From NCBI RefSeq assembly GCF_029946165.1, contig NZ_JAQSDZ010000010.1, positions 124,001 to 188,000 of the forward strand: 64,000 nt of DNA, read 5' to 3'. This document shows positions 44,551-53,735 of the stretch, piece by piece. The translations under genes and the position numbers were made by a program. The notes under the pieces were generated by a model, which saw only the letters and a list, made by a program, of their open reading frames with translations, was not told the DNA's origin and ran no database searches. Within the stretch, counting starts at the first letter, position 1. Every line of letters starts with the position of its first letter. The DNA is from Methylotenera sp. GTDB lineage: Bacteria; Pseudomonadota; Gammaproteobacteria; Burkholderiales; Methylophilaceae.

Positions 44551-46130
44551 AGCAAGGTTTACAACTTAGGTTTTCGCAAAACCTTTCACTAACGCCGCAG
44601 TTACAACAAGCGATTAAGCTATTGCAACTATCAACGTTAGAGCTTAATCAAGAAATTGATTTATTAATGCAAACCAATCCATTGCTAGAAAGAGGCGATG
44701 ATGGTGAAGATGAATATGGCAACTCAACCGATAACAGTAATGATGAAGTTACTGTAAACACAACAAGCAATGATGGGAATGTGGTCGATACTACACAAGA
44801 ATACGAAGCCAATAGCGATGCTGACTTTGAAAAAAACAGCACCGAGTTTACTGAAGTTAAAACAGAGCTAAGTCAGACCGAACCAACTGAATTTGATGCT
44901 AGCACCTCTGAATTTGAACAAAGTACCACTGATTTTTCTGCAGAGTTCAATGATGATTACGATGAATACTCAAACGGCAGCCTGTGGGATGAAAACAGCA
45001 CGCCAGCAGATGATGATAGCGATTACAAACAACAAGACACCCTACAAATCGGCTTGCGTGAACATCTACTTTCACAACTAAAGCTCATGCAGTTATCAGA
45101 GCGCGACCAAACGCTCACGATGCTATTGGTAGATAGTATTAACGATGATGGCTATTTAGAAGCATCGCTCGAAGATATTGTAGAAGAGATGCCAGAAGAG
45201 CTTGAAATTGAAGTTTTAGAGCTACAAACTGCTCTACGTCATATTCAAAACTTAGATCCAGTTGGCGTTGGTGCACGTAACTTAAGTGAATGTCTGCTAT
45301 TACAACTCGAATTGTTGCCGCCAATTACACCACATTTAGAACTAGCCAAATTGATGGCAAAACATTACTTAGCGGCGCTTGGCGCGCGCGACTTTGGCAA
45401 ATTACGTAAAGAGCTAGGTTGTGATGAAGCCACTTTAAAATGTGTTCAACAAGTCATTACCAACTTAAACCCTCGCCCTGGTAGCGCCTTCAGCATTATT
45501 GGTTCGGAACATTACATTCAACATGAAGTCATCATAAAAAAAGTAAAAGGCATTTGGATTGCCAGCTTGAATGATGCTGTGATTCCTAAACTTAAAATTA
45601 ACCAGCTTTACGCAGGCATTTTAAAACGCAATCGCGATAGTTCTAGCCAATATTTGCAAAGCCAAATGCAAGAGGCTAAGTGGATGATTAAAAACATTCA
45701 GCAGCGCTTTTCTACTATTCTACGAGTATCGCAAGCTATTACTGACCGCCAGCGTAACTTTTTGGAATACGGTGAAGTAGCGATGAAACCTTTAGTCTTG
45801 CGTGAAATTGCGGAAGAGCTTGAGCTACATGAATCAACCATTTCACGCGTCACCAACAACAAATACATGCTGACACCACGCGGGATTTTCGAGTTGAAAT
45901 ATTTTTTCGGTAGCTCAGTGGCAACCGATTCAGGCGGTACTTGCTCCGCCACTGCAATTCGCGCATTGATTAAGCAATTAATTGATCAGGAAAATCCTAA
46001 AAAACCTTACTCAGATAGCCAAATTACTGAGCTATTAGCCAAGCAAGGTATTGTTGTTGCACGCCGCACCATTGCAAAATATCGCGAGTCACTCAATATT
46101 GCTCCAGCTAGCCTGAGAAAATCTCTTTAG
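44547..46130 (+). CDS. rpoN: RNA polymerase sigma-54 factor RpoN
   Basis: 527 residues. Region I begins [21 protein letters not shown]; region II (about 50-165) is unusually long and acidic, rich in Asp, Glu, Asn, Ser and Thr; the core-binding domain and HTH follow ([14 protein letters not shown]), and the C-terminal RpoN box [11 protein letters not shown] contacts the -24 element. It recognises -24/-12 promoters and needs activators; the partial regulator at the left end is one, while NtrX at the right end seems unable to act this way. ATGA overlap with lptB. Confidence 0.95.
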   Translation: MKQGLQLRFSQNLSLTPQLQQAIKLLQLSTLELNQEIDLLMQTNPLLERGDDGEDEYGNSTDNSNDEVTVNTTSNDGNVVDTTQEYEANSDADFEKNSTEFTEVKTELSQTEPTEFDASTSEFEQSTTDFSAEFNDDYDEYSNGSLWDENSTPADDDSDYKQQDTLQIGLREHLLSQLKLMQLSERDQTLTMLLVDSINDDGYLEASLEDIVEEMPEELEIEVLELQTALRHIQNLDPVGVGARNLSECLLLQLELLPPITPHLELAKLMAKHYLAALGARDFGKLRKELGCDEATLKCVQQVITNLNPRPGSAFSIIGSEHYIQHEVIIKKVKGIWIASLNDAVIPKLKINQLYAGILKRNRDSSSQYLQSQMQEAKWMIKNIQQRFSTILRVSQAITDRQRNFLEYGEVAMKPLVLREIAEELELHESTISRVTNNKYMLTPRGIFELKYFFGSSVATDSGGTCSATAIRALIKQLIDQENPKKPYSDSQITELLAKQGIVVARRTIAKYRESLNIAPASLRKSL

Positions 46131-46344
46131 TTTTTTTAGCTGACCCGCTAAATGAAAGTATTCATTGCAATTGATTTAACAGAAGCATAAAAAATTCTCT
46201 ATTCGCATGGCACAGACGTGAATTAAAGTAGTAAACTGAAATTGTTCGAAAAGTTAAGATCCTAACGCTAAGGTGCTAAATTTTTCACACACAGCAGCTT
46301 TTAGGAAATTCAAACTTTGAGAATATCTTAAAAAGGAGCAAGTC

Positions 46345-46671
46345 ATGAATTTACAATTAACTGGTCATCATTTAGAAGTAACTCCTGCATTACGCGATTA
46401 TGTCACAAGCAAATTAGGAAGAATTAGCAACCACTTTGATCACGTGATTGATGTCAAAGTCACCATGAGTGTAGAAAAACTTATCCAAAAGGTAGAGGCT
46501 ACGCTGCATGTTCCTGGTAACGATTTACATGCTGCCTGTACAGACGATAATATGTACAGCGCAATTGATATGCTGACCGATAAGCTCGATCGACAAGTCG
46601 TAAAACACAAAGAAAAAAATGCCGATCATCACAAAACGAATGGCGCAGTTAAGCACCAAAGTATTGAATAA
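46345..46671 (+). CDS. hpf: Ribosome hibernation promoting factor, short form
   Basis: 108 residues, the short HPF/YfiA-type length without the dimerisation tail of long HPF. LTGHHLEVTPALRDYVTSKL and the basic C-terminal region that sits in the ribosomal decoding groove are typical. It blocks mRNA and tRNA sites in stationary phase. AAAAAGGAG precedes the ATG. It lies between rpoN and hprK; the usual next gene, ptsN, is missing. Confidence 0.93.
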   Translation: MNLQLTGHHLEVTPALRDYVTSKLGRISNHFDHVIDVKVTMSVEKLIQKVEATLHVPGNDLHAACTDDNMYSAIDMLTDKLDRQVVKHKEKNADHHKTNGAVKHQSIE

Positions 46672-46697
46672 TTTTTACACACATCTTGTAACTTAAC

Positions 46698-47648
46698 ATG
46701 GCTCAAATAAATGTAGCTGAGCTATTCAAACAAACCCGCCTTAAGCTCAAACTTAATTGGATTGCCGGACTTAACGGCGGGTCTAATTCCCTCACTAGCG
46801 AAACTGTTTCAAAGCCTTCTTTGGCCCTTATCGGGCATGTCAATTTTGTTCATCCGAATCGCGTACAAGTATTAGGTTGCGCTGAAATGGATTATTTGCG
46901 CAGCTTAAAAACGGATGAGGCAGATGGTGCAATTGCAAATCTATACTCCACTAACCTAGCCGCTGTGATTGTAGCTAATAGCGAACAAGTACCCGATAAA
47001 CTGATTGAAGAAGCCAATAATCGCAATACGCCGCTATTCACTTCAACATTACCCAGCCCAGGGTTGATGGACATTCTGAACCATTTTCTGGCGCAAGCCG
47101 TTGCAGAATCAGTCAGCGCACATGGTGTATTTATGGAAGTGCAAGGCTTTGGCGCGCTCATTAAAGGTGAAGCTGCCATTGGTAAAAGTGAACTAGCTTT
47201 AGAACTCATTTCCCGCGGGCATCGATTAATTGCTGATGACATTGTGGATTTCTATCGCATTTCACCCGAACGTATCGAAGGTCGTTGTCCGCCTTTATTA
47301 CAAGATTTTTTAGAAGTACGCGGCTTGGGTATTCTGAATATCCGCGCACTATTTGGCGATAATTCAGTCAAACCAACCAAGCCACTAGATTTGATTATTC
47401 AATTAGTCATGGCGGATAAACAATCGCCTGACCAACTCAACCGATTAAGCATTAAAAAACTGCATGAAGAAGTATTAGGGATGAAGATTGCTAAAGTGCA
47501 GATTCCCATCGCGGCTGGCCGCAACATAGCAGTGTTAGTAGAGGTCGCGATACGCAACCACATGCTATTATTACGGGGCATCAATGCGACTAAACAATTT
47601 ACCCAACGCCAACAGCGTGAAATGAAAAAACAGCAATTAGTTAAATAA
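46698..47648 (+). CDS. hprK: HPr kinase/phosphorylase HprK
   Basis: Phosphorylates or dephosphorylates Ser46 of HPr according to metabolic state. 316 residues: an N-terminal domain (about 1-130) and the catalytic domain with the P-loop GEAAIGKSELAL near residue 157 and the signature EVRGLGILNIRALFG. His and Asp of the bifunctional core (HRLIADDIVDFY) are present. Its HPr target is encoded 1.5 kb downstream and keeps Ser46. Confidence 0.95.
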   Translation: MAQINVAELFKQTRLKLKLNWIAGLNGGSNSLTSETVSKPSLALIGHVNFVHPNRVQVLGCAEMDYLRSLKTDEADGAIANLYSTNLAAVIVANSEQVPDKLIEEANNRNTPLFTSTLPSPGLMDILNHFLAQAVAESVSAHGVFMEVQGFGALIKGEAAIGKSELALELISRGHRLIADDIVDFYRISPERIEGRCPPLLQDFLEVRGLGILNIRALFGDNSVKPTKPLDLIIQLVMADKQSPDQLNRLSIKKLHEEVLGMKIAKVQIPIAAGRNIAVLVEVAIRNHMLLLRGINATKQFTQRQQREMKKQQLVK

Positions 47649-47652
47649 CGCT

Positions 47653-48519
47653 ATGAAACATCTCATTATCGTCACAGGGCTTTCAGGTTCTGGCAAGAGT
47701 ATTGCGCTACATGCGCTGGAAGACAGTGGCTACTATTGTGTAGACAATTTACCAGCCACGATGTTGTCACAAATTGCAGCGCATTTACAGTCTGAAAATA
47801 AGCGACGAGATAATCCAATCACCACCAACTATGACCGCGTGGCTATTAGCATTGATAGCCGCAGCGTGGCCATTGAAACGCTGCCCGCTCACATTGAACA
47901 ATTAAAGTCACAAGGCATTATTGCTCAAGTATTGTTTTTAGAATCTAATGTTGAAACACTTGTTAAACGATTTAGCGAAACGCGTCGCAAACACCCATTA
48001 AGCAAAGACACCACGACACTTGCTGAAAGCATTGCTGAAGAACGCGAATTGCTAGGCGATTTAGGTAAGCTAGGTCATGTGATTGATACGAGCTATATTA
48101 GCGCCAATAAATTAAGAGCATGGATAAAAGATGCAGTAGCCATTGAGAGCTCTGGCTTAACGCTACTCTTCACCTCATTTGGTTTTAAACATGGCATTCC
48201 ATTAGATGCTGACTTTGTATTTGATATACGTTGCCTGCCTAACCCACATTACGATCCAAAATTAAAAGATTTAACTGGTTTAGATGCTGATGTTAAGTCG
48301 TTTTTAGAAGCTCAAGCTAACGTGCAGGACATGTTAAATGATATTAAAAATTACATTGAAAAATGGCTACCTTGTTTTGTATCAGACAACCGCAGTTATT
48401 TAACCGTGGCAATTGGTTGTACTGGCGGACAACACCGCTCAGTTTACTTTGTAGAGCAACTGACTAAATATTTTGCGCCTAAACAAAAAGTATTAACGCG
48501 GCACCGCGAATTAAAATAG
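47653..48519 (+). CDS. rapZ: RNase adapter protein RapZ
   Basis: 288 residues. The N-terminal Walker A GLSGSGKSIALHAL (residues 9-22) and YYCVDNLP, then the C-terminal half with FDIRCLPNP and GCTGGQHRSVYFVE, are family hallmarks. In E. coli RapZ guides RNase E to the GlmZ small RNA to control amino-sugar synthesis; in betaproteobacteria the RNA target is less clear. It begins 4 bp after hprK, suggesting coupling. Confidence 0.95.
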   Translation: MKHLIIVTGLSGSGKSIALHALEDSGYYCVDNLPATMLSQIAAHLQSENKRRDNPITTNYDRVAISIDSRSVAIETLPAHIEQLKSQGIIAQVLFLESNVETLVKRFSETRRKHPLSKDTTTLAESIAEERELLGDLGKLGHVIDTSYISANKLRAWIKDAVAIESSGLTLLFTSFGFKHGIPLDADFVFDIRCLPNPHYDPKLKDLTGLDADVKSFLEAQANVQDMLNDIKNYIEKWLPCFVSDNRSYLTVAIGCTGGQHRSVYFVEQLTKYFAPKQKVLTRHRELK

Positions 48520-48669
48520 AAATTTCGACGCGCCATTTTAAGATGCCGTTCTAAAATAATGTAGTCATTGATTAAAATTAAAACAAATCTAGAAAGTTAG
48601 TATTGAATCCCTGGGTTTCATTACCCCGATCTTAGTACTTAAGTTTTAGATAAATGGGTTGAGGTAAAC

Positions 48670-49083
48670 ATGATTGGAATTTTAATAATCGCGCATGGAA
48701 GTTTAGGTGAAAGCCTAAAAGAATGTGCTAAACACGTGATAGGCAATGAACCTCGGCAATTAGCTTTCTTAGCAGTTAACACTTCGGACGACCCAAGTGA
48801 GTTACTTCCTAAAGCTAAGGCATTGATACTAGAACTGAATCAAGGTGACGGCGTTCTAGTGCTGTCAGATATGTATGGTGCAACTCCTTGCAATATTGTT
48901 AGCAAACTACTCGTTCCAGGTAAGGTTGAAGGCGTAGCAGGCGTCAATATGCCAATGATAGTTCGCACCATGACTTACCGACATGAATCACTTATGGCAT
49001 TGGTAGAAAAAGCTGTGAGTGGTGGGCGTGAAGGCGTTGTGCATTTTGATAGAGAGCGTTGTGACAGGTTTGTACCTTCGTAG
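48670..49083 (+). CDS. PTS EIIA component, mannose type
   Basis: 137 residues of the EIIA-Man fold. The phosphorylated His9 is in IIAHGSLGESL, and LVLSDMYGATPCNIVSKLL is the second conserved region. It accepts phosphate from HPr. No EIIB, EIIC or EIID genes occur nearby, so it is probably a regulatory rather than a sugar-transport component. A GAGG Shine-Dalgarno precedes the ATG. Confidence 0.92.
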   Translation: MIGILIIAHGSLGESLKECAKHVIGNEPRQLAFLAVNTSDDPSELLPKAKALILELNQGDGVLVLSDMYGATPCNIVSKLLVPGKVEGVAGVNMPMIVRTMTYRHESLMALVEKAVSGGREGVVHFDRERCDRFVPS

Positions 49084-49157
49084 TATTGAATCATAAGATT
49101 CATCTTAAAACGACCTCACAAGAACAATAAATAACAATATAACTGGGCTTATAAAGC

Positions 49158-49427
49158 ATGATTAGCACTGAAGTAGAGATTATCAATAAATTAGGGCTGC
49201 ACGCACGTGCATCAACTAAATTAACGCAAACTGCGAGTAAATTTGCATCCGAAATCTGGATAACTCGCAATGATCGCCGTGTGAATGCAAAAAGTATTAT
49301 GGGCGTGATGATGTTAGCAGCCGCCAAAGGTTCTATTGTCAAACTAGAAGCCAGCGGTGCAGATGAGAAAGAAGCTATTGAAGGCTTAACAGCCTTGATT
49401 ACGAATTTTTTTGGTGAAGGCGAGTAA
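49158..49427 (+). CDS. ptsH: Phosphocarrier protein HPr
   Basis: 89 residues. His15 (in KLGLHARAS) is the site phosphorylated by EI; Ser46 (in NAKSIMG) is the HprK target. Both are intact, so HPr can be controlled in two ways. It lies between EIIA-Man and EI genes. Confidence 0.95.
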   Translation: MISTEVEIINKLGLHARASTKLTQTASKFASEIWITRNDRRVNAKSIMGVMMLAAAKGSIVKLEASGADEKEAIEGLTALITNFFGEGE

Positions 49428-49472
49428 CTTTCATGAGAGTGCTAAAAGTGATTTCTAGCGAGGGAGATAACA

Positions 49473-51248
49473 TTGACTAGTTTTAGCATTCATGGCGTAG
49501 GCGTTTCTAGCGGCATTGCGATTGGGCAAGCACATCTCATTTCTAATGCACTGTTAGAGGTCGTTCATTACCAGATTCCGCCACATTTGATTAAGGATGA
49601 AGTAAAGCGCTTTATCGATGCCATAGATACGGTTAAAGCGGATTTAGAAGCCATTAACGGAAGTTTGCGTAAAAATGCGCCTGCTGAAATAAGCGCTTTC
49701 ATTGGTACCCATTTAATGATGTTGGCAGATAAGTCTTTATCTGAAGCGCCCATCAAAATAATCGAAAACGAGCGATGCAATGCCGAATGGGCAATCAAGC
49801 TGCAAATGGACGATATTGTCGAGCAGTTTGAGCAAATCGAAGATGAGTATTTGCGCGAACGTAAGCAAGATGTGATTCAAGTTGTTGAACGTGTCATTAA
49901 GGTGCTGCTTGGCCATCCTAGCCAATTAAGTACCGAGCAGAAAATCAGCGCCGCGAGTCAAGAACACAAGCTCATTTTAGTAGCGCACGATATTTCGCCC
50001 GCTGATGCTATTCAATTTAAACAACACGAATTTGCCGCTTTTATTACCGATGTTGGTGGCGTAACCTCGCACACGGCAATTTTAGCGCGTAGCCTTAATA
50101 TACCTTCTATTGTTGCGCTGCAAAGAGCGCACGCTTTAATTCGCGATGGCGAGTTAATTATTGTAGATGGCAAACAAGGCGTGGTGATTGTTAATCCCGA
50201 TGCCAGCATCTTAACTGAATACAAGTTGCGCCAAGAGCAGTGGGAACTGGAGCAACAAAAACTACAACGCATTAAATCGACTAAAGCGGTCACTTTAGAT
50301 GGGGTGAATATTGAATTATTTGCCAACATTGAAGTGCCAGAAGATGTAGTCGCAGTCGCGGCATCAGGCGCTACGGGCATTGGCTTATACCGCACCGAAT
50401 TCTTGTTTATGAATCGGCGTGAAATGCCTGATGAAGAAGAACAATTTATTGCGTATAAAACAGTGGCTGAAGCAATGAAAGGCGCAACTGTCATCATACG
50501 CACTTTGGATTTGGGCGCAGATAAACAAATGAATCCTGAAACGATAGTCACTTGCGCTAACCCAGCACTGGGTTTACGTGCTATTCGCTATTGTTTATCT
50601 GAACCGCAGATTTTTAATACGCAATTGCGCGCCCTATTGCGCGCCTCGCATTTTGGCAATATCAAAATATTAGTGCCTATGCTGTGTACGTTATCTGAGC
50701 TGCGCCAAACTAAACTATTGTTGGAGCGCGCCAAAATCAGCCTGCGCAAACAAAACATTCCGTTCAATGAAAATATCCCATTAGGCGGCATGATAGAAAT
50801 CCCCGCAGCTGCGATTAATGCTGAAGCATTTGCCAACGAATTAGATTTCCTGTCTATCGGCACTAACGATTTGATCCAATACACATTAGCGATCGATCGC
50901 ACCGATGATGCAGTTGCACACCTTTACAACCCATTGCATCCGTCAGTATTAAAACTCATTGCAATGACCATTAAAGCTGGTGAAAAGTTAGGCAAATCGG
51001 TTTCAGTGTGTGGCGAAATGGCGGGTGACGCAAGGTTAACCAAGCTATTGATTGGCATGGGCTTGCGTCAGCTTTCTATGCATCCATCACATATATTGAG
51101 TGTAAAACAACAAATATTGCATAGCCAATTGACCATGCTTAAAGCGGATGCCCGCAAAGTGCTGAACTTAACGGATTTGGAAAAAGTTGAACCATTAGTA
51201 GCCAAACTGAATCGAAATTCTGATTTAGGCCTTCATCTCAGTTCATAA
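49473..51248 (+). CDS. ptsI: PTS enzyme I (phosphoenolpyruvate-protein phosphotransferase)
   Basis: 591 residues. It takes phosphate from PEP onto His200 (GGVTSHTAILARS) and passes it to HPr. The C-terminal PEP-binding domain has GLYRTEFLFMNR, LDLGADKQ, FLSIGTNDLIQYTLA and the catalytic Cys in VCGEMAGD. No ATG fits; TTG at 49473, preceded by AGGGAG, is the likely start. It ends the regulatory PTS block. Confidence 0.94.
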   Translation: MTSFSIHGVGVSSGIAIGQAHLISNALLEVVHYQIPPHLIKDEVKRFIDAIDTVKADLEAINGSLRKNAPAEISAFIGTHLMMLADKSLSEAPIKIIENERCNAEWAIKLQMDDIVEQFEQIEDEYLRERKQDVIQVVERVIKVLLGHPSQLSTEQKISAASQEHKLILVAHDISPADAIQFKQHEFAAFITDVGGVTSHTAILARSLNIPSIVALQRAHALIRDGELIIVDGKQGVVIVNPDASILTEYKLRQEQWELEQQKLQRIKSTKAVTLDGVNIELFANIEVPEDVVAVAASGATGIGLYRTEFLFMNRREMPDEEEQFIAYKTVAEAMKGATVIIRTLDLGADKQMNPETIVTCANPALGLRAIRYCLSEPQIFNTQLRALLRASHFGNIKILVPMLCTLSELRQTKLLLERAKISLRKQNIPFNENIPLGGMIEIPAAAINAEAFANELDFLSIGTNDLIQYTLAIDRTDDAVAHLYNPLHPSVLKLIAMTIKAGEKLGKSVSVCGEMAGDARLTKLLIGMGLRQLSMHPSHILSVKQQILHSQLTMLKADARKVLNLTDLEKVEPLVAKLNRNSDLGLHLSS

Positions 51249-51291
51249 TTAACTACTTAAGAAAACTCATTTACTATCGAAAGGACTTTCC

Positions 51292-51660
51292 ATGCCTACC
51301 GAAATTAATCATGAAGAACCCCTGGTCAACAACCAAAATCCTAGCAGTGACGATAAAAACATCGCCACAATTACCCATATAGGCGGCACTATTTTCTCTT
51401 TTGTGCCTGCGCTTATCGTGTGGATTCTTAAAAAAGATAACAATGCATACCTTGCCGACCAATCCAGAGAAGCGCTAAATTTCCAAGTCACCATGGTGCT
51501 GGCTTATATGGTCGCTGGTGTGCTTTCTTGGATACTCATCGGCTTGTTATTTTTTCCTGTTATTTGGGTGCTGAATATTGTTTTCTGCATTATCGCCGCC
51601 ATCTCTACTAGCAAGGGCGAAAATTACCGCTATCCGTTTAGTCTACGTCTAATTAACTAA
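51292..51660 (+). CDS. DUF4870 membrane protein
   Basis: 122 residues. A polar N-terminal 25 residues precede membrane segments (ITHIGGTIFSFVPALIVWIL, then about 65-105) with the motif SREALNFQVT, typical of DUF4870/Tic20-like small membrane proteins. Function unknown. GAAAGGAC precedes the ATG. It lies 20 bp before prlC. Confidence 0.82.
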   Translation: MPTEINHEEPLVNNQNPSSDDKNIATITHIGGTIFSFVPALIVWILKKDNNAYLADQSREALNFQVTMVLAYMVAGVLSWILIGLLFFPVIWVLNIVFCIIAAISTSKGENYRYPFSLRLIN

Positions 51661-51680
51661 TCTGTTTTAAGGAATAATCT

Positions 51681-53726
51681 GTGTCAAACCCATTGTTGCA
51701 TCTTGCTGGCTTACCTAAATTTAATGAAGTTAAACCTGAACATGTCAGCCCAGCCATTGACAGCTTACTTACGGAAGGCCGCGCACTTGTTGAAAGCTTA
51801 GCTACCGCAACAGAAGCGCCAACATGGGAAAACTTTGCACTTAAGTTAGAAGACCATAGCGATAAAATCAGTCGCGCATGGAGCCAAGTCGGCCACATGA
51901 ACGCTGTGGTGAATAGCCCAGAATTACGTGAAGCCTATAACGATAACTTAGCAAAGTTAACCGATTACGGCAGTGATATGTCGCAAGATGAACGATTGTA
52001 CGCTAAGTATAAAGCCATACAAGCAAGTGCTGCGTTTGCCAGCTTAACGCCAACACAACAAAAAATTATTAACAACGAAGTACGTGATTTCAAACTAGGT
52101 GGTGCCGAGTTAGCAGAAGCGCAAAAAGCGCGCTTTAAAGCCGTGAGCGAAGAGCTTTCAAAATTAGGCTCAAAATTTGAAGAAAACATTCTAGATAACA
52201 CCAATGACTTTGCGCATTACGTTGAAGACATTGCCGATTTAGCGGGTATACCAGCCGATGCGATTGAAGCCGCTGCTGAGGCTGCAAAAGCTGAAAGCAA
52301 AACTGGGTATAAATTTAGCCTGCAATTTCCTTCTTACATGCCCGTTTTGCAATACGGCGAAAACCGTGCTCTACGCGAAACGCTTTACCGCGCTTACGCG
52401 ACTCGCGCTTCAGAATTTAGTAAGCCCGATGAAAATGGAAACATAAAGTGGGATAACACAAAACTTATCAGCGATATTTTGAAACTTAAGCAAGAAGAAG
52501 CGCAAACCTTAGGCTTTAAAAACTATGCTGAACTTTCGCTCGCTACCAAAATGGCAGACACCCCTGCACAAGTCACTGAGTTTTTAGATACGCTGGCAAA
52601 ACGCGCTAAACCGTATGCTCTACGCGATATGCAAGAACTCACCGCCTATGCCAAAAAGCTTGGTATTGAAGACATGCAATCATGGGATGTCGGCTACGTT
52701 AGCGAAAAACTACGTGAAGATAAATACGCCTTCTCAGACCAAGAAGTGAAACAATACTTTCCTGAAAGTAAAGTACTGGAAGGTTTATTCAAAGTCACAG
52801 AAACTATTTTTGGCGTACAAGTACAAAAAGCCGAAGCTCCGCTTTGGCACGCAGACGCTGCGTTTTACCAAATTAATGATGCCGCAGGTAAGGCTATCGC
52901 CTACTTCTATTTAGACCTCTATGCCCGCAACAACAAACGTGGTGGCGCCTGGATGGATGAAGCGATTACCCGTCGCAAAAAAGCCGACGGCATTGAACTG
53001 CCAGTTGCGTTCTTAACCTGTAATTTCTCTGCGCCAGTTGGCGGTAAGCCAGCCTTATTCACGCACGATGAAGTTATCACCATGTTCCATGAATTTGGTC
53101 ACGGCCTGCACCATATGCTCACGCAAGTGGATGAATACGGCGTTTCAGGTATCAAAGGTGTGGAATGGGATGCGGTTGAACTACCAAGCCAATTTATGGA
53201 AAACTTCTGCTGGGAATGGGAAGTGCTACGCCACATGACCGCCCACGTAGATACAGGCGCACAATTACCACGTGAATTATTCGACAAAATGGTCGCCGCT
53301 AAAAACTTTCAAGCAGGCATGCAAACCATGCGCCAAATTGAATTTTCACTGTTCGATATGCGCCTACACGGCGAGTTTGATCCTAATGGTAAACAAACCG
53401 CACTAGATTTAATCGAACAAATTCGTGACGAAGTGGCTGTGGTCAGACCACCAAAATGGAACCGCTTCCCCAACAGCTTTAGCCATATTTTTGCAGGTGG
53501 TTACGCCGCAGGCTACTACAGCTACAAATGGGCAGAAGTACTCTCTGCCGATGCTTACAGCCTGTTTGAAGAAATGGGCACACTCTCCGCTGAAGCTGGA
53601 AAGCTATTTAAAGATGAAGTACTAGCAAAAGGTGGTTCACGTCCTGCCATGGAGTCATTTGTAGCGTTTAGGGGCAGAGAACCTAGTATGGATGCGCTGT
53701 TACGGCATAATGGAATGAGCAGATAA
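51681..53726 (+). CDS. prlC: Oligopeptidase A (M3 family)
   Basis: A cytoplasmic zinc oligopeptidase that degrades signal peptides and short peptides. 681 residues, typical length. The zinc motif is MFHEFGHGLHHML with the third ligand Glu in VEWDAVELPSQFMENF. The start is GTG at 51681 with AAGGAA upstream. Confidence 0.95.
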   Translation: MSNPLLHLAGLPKFNEVKPEHVSPAIDSLLTEGRALVESLATATEAPTWENFALKLEDHSDKISRAWSQVGHMNAVVNSPELREAYNDNLAKLTDYGSDMSQDERLYAKYKAIQASAAFASLTPTQQKIINNEVRDFKLGGAELAEAQKARFKAVSEELSKLGSKFEENILDNTNDFAHYVEDIADLAGIPADAIEAAAEAAKAESKTGYKFSLQFPSYMPVLQYGENRALRETLYRAYATRASEFSKPDENGNIKWDNTKLISDILKLKQEEAQTLGFKNYAELSLATKMADTPAQVTEFLDTLAKRAKPYALRDMQELTAYAKKLGIEDMQSWDVGYVSEKLREDKYAFSDQEVKQYFPESKVLEGLFKVTETIFGVQVQKAEAPLWHADAAFYQINDAAGKAIAYFYLDLYARNNKRGGAWMDEAITRRKKADGIELPVAFLTCNFSAPVGGKPALFTHDEVITMFHEFGHGLHHMLTQVDEYGVSGIKGVEWDAVELPSQFMENFCWEWEVLRHMTAHVDTGAQLPRELFDKMVAAKNFQAGMQTMRQIEFSLFDMRLHGEFDPNGKQTALDLIEQIRDEVAVVRPPKWNRFPNSFSHIFAGGYAAGYYSYKWAEVLSADAYSLFEEMGTLSAEAGKLFKDEVLAKGGSRPAMESFVAFRGREPSMDALLRHNGMSR

Positions 53727-53735
53727 GGAACTTAA

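Noticed and set aside
46208-46224. Possible sigma-54 promoter TGGCACAGACGTGAATT upstream of hpf
   Set aside because: The TGGCAC part fits -24, but the essential GC at -12 is missing.
50012-50551. A 179-codon minus-strand ORF opposite ptsI
   Set aside because: Shadow of the conserved ptsI frame; Ser/Thr/Ala-rich with no family features.
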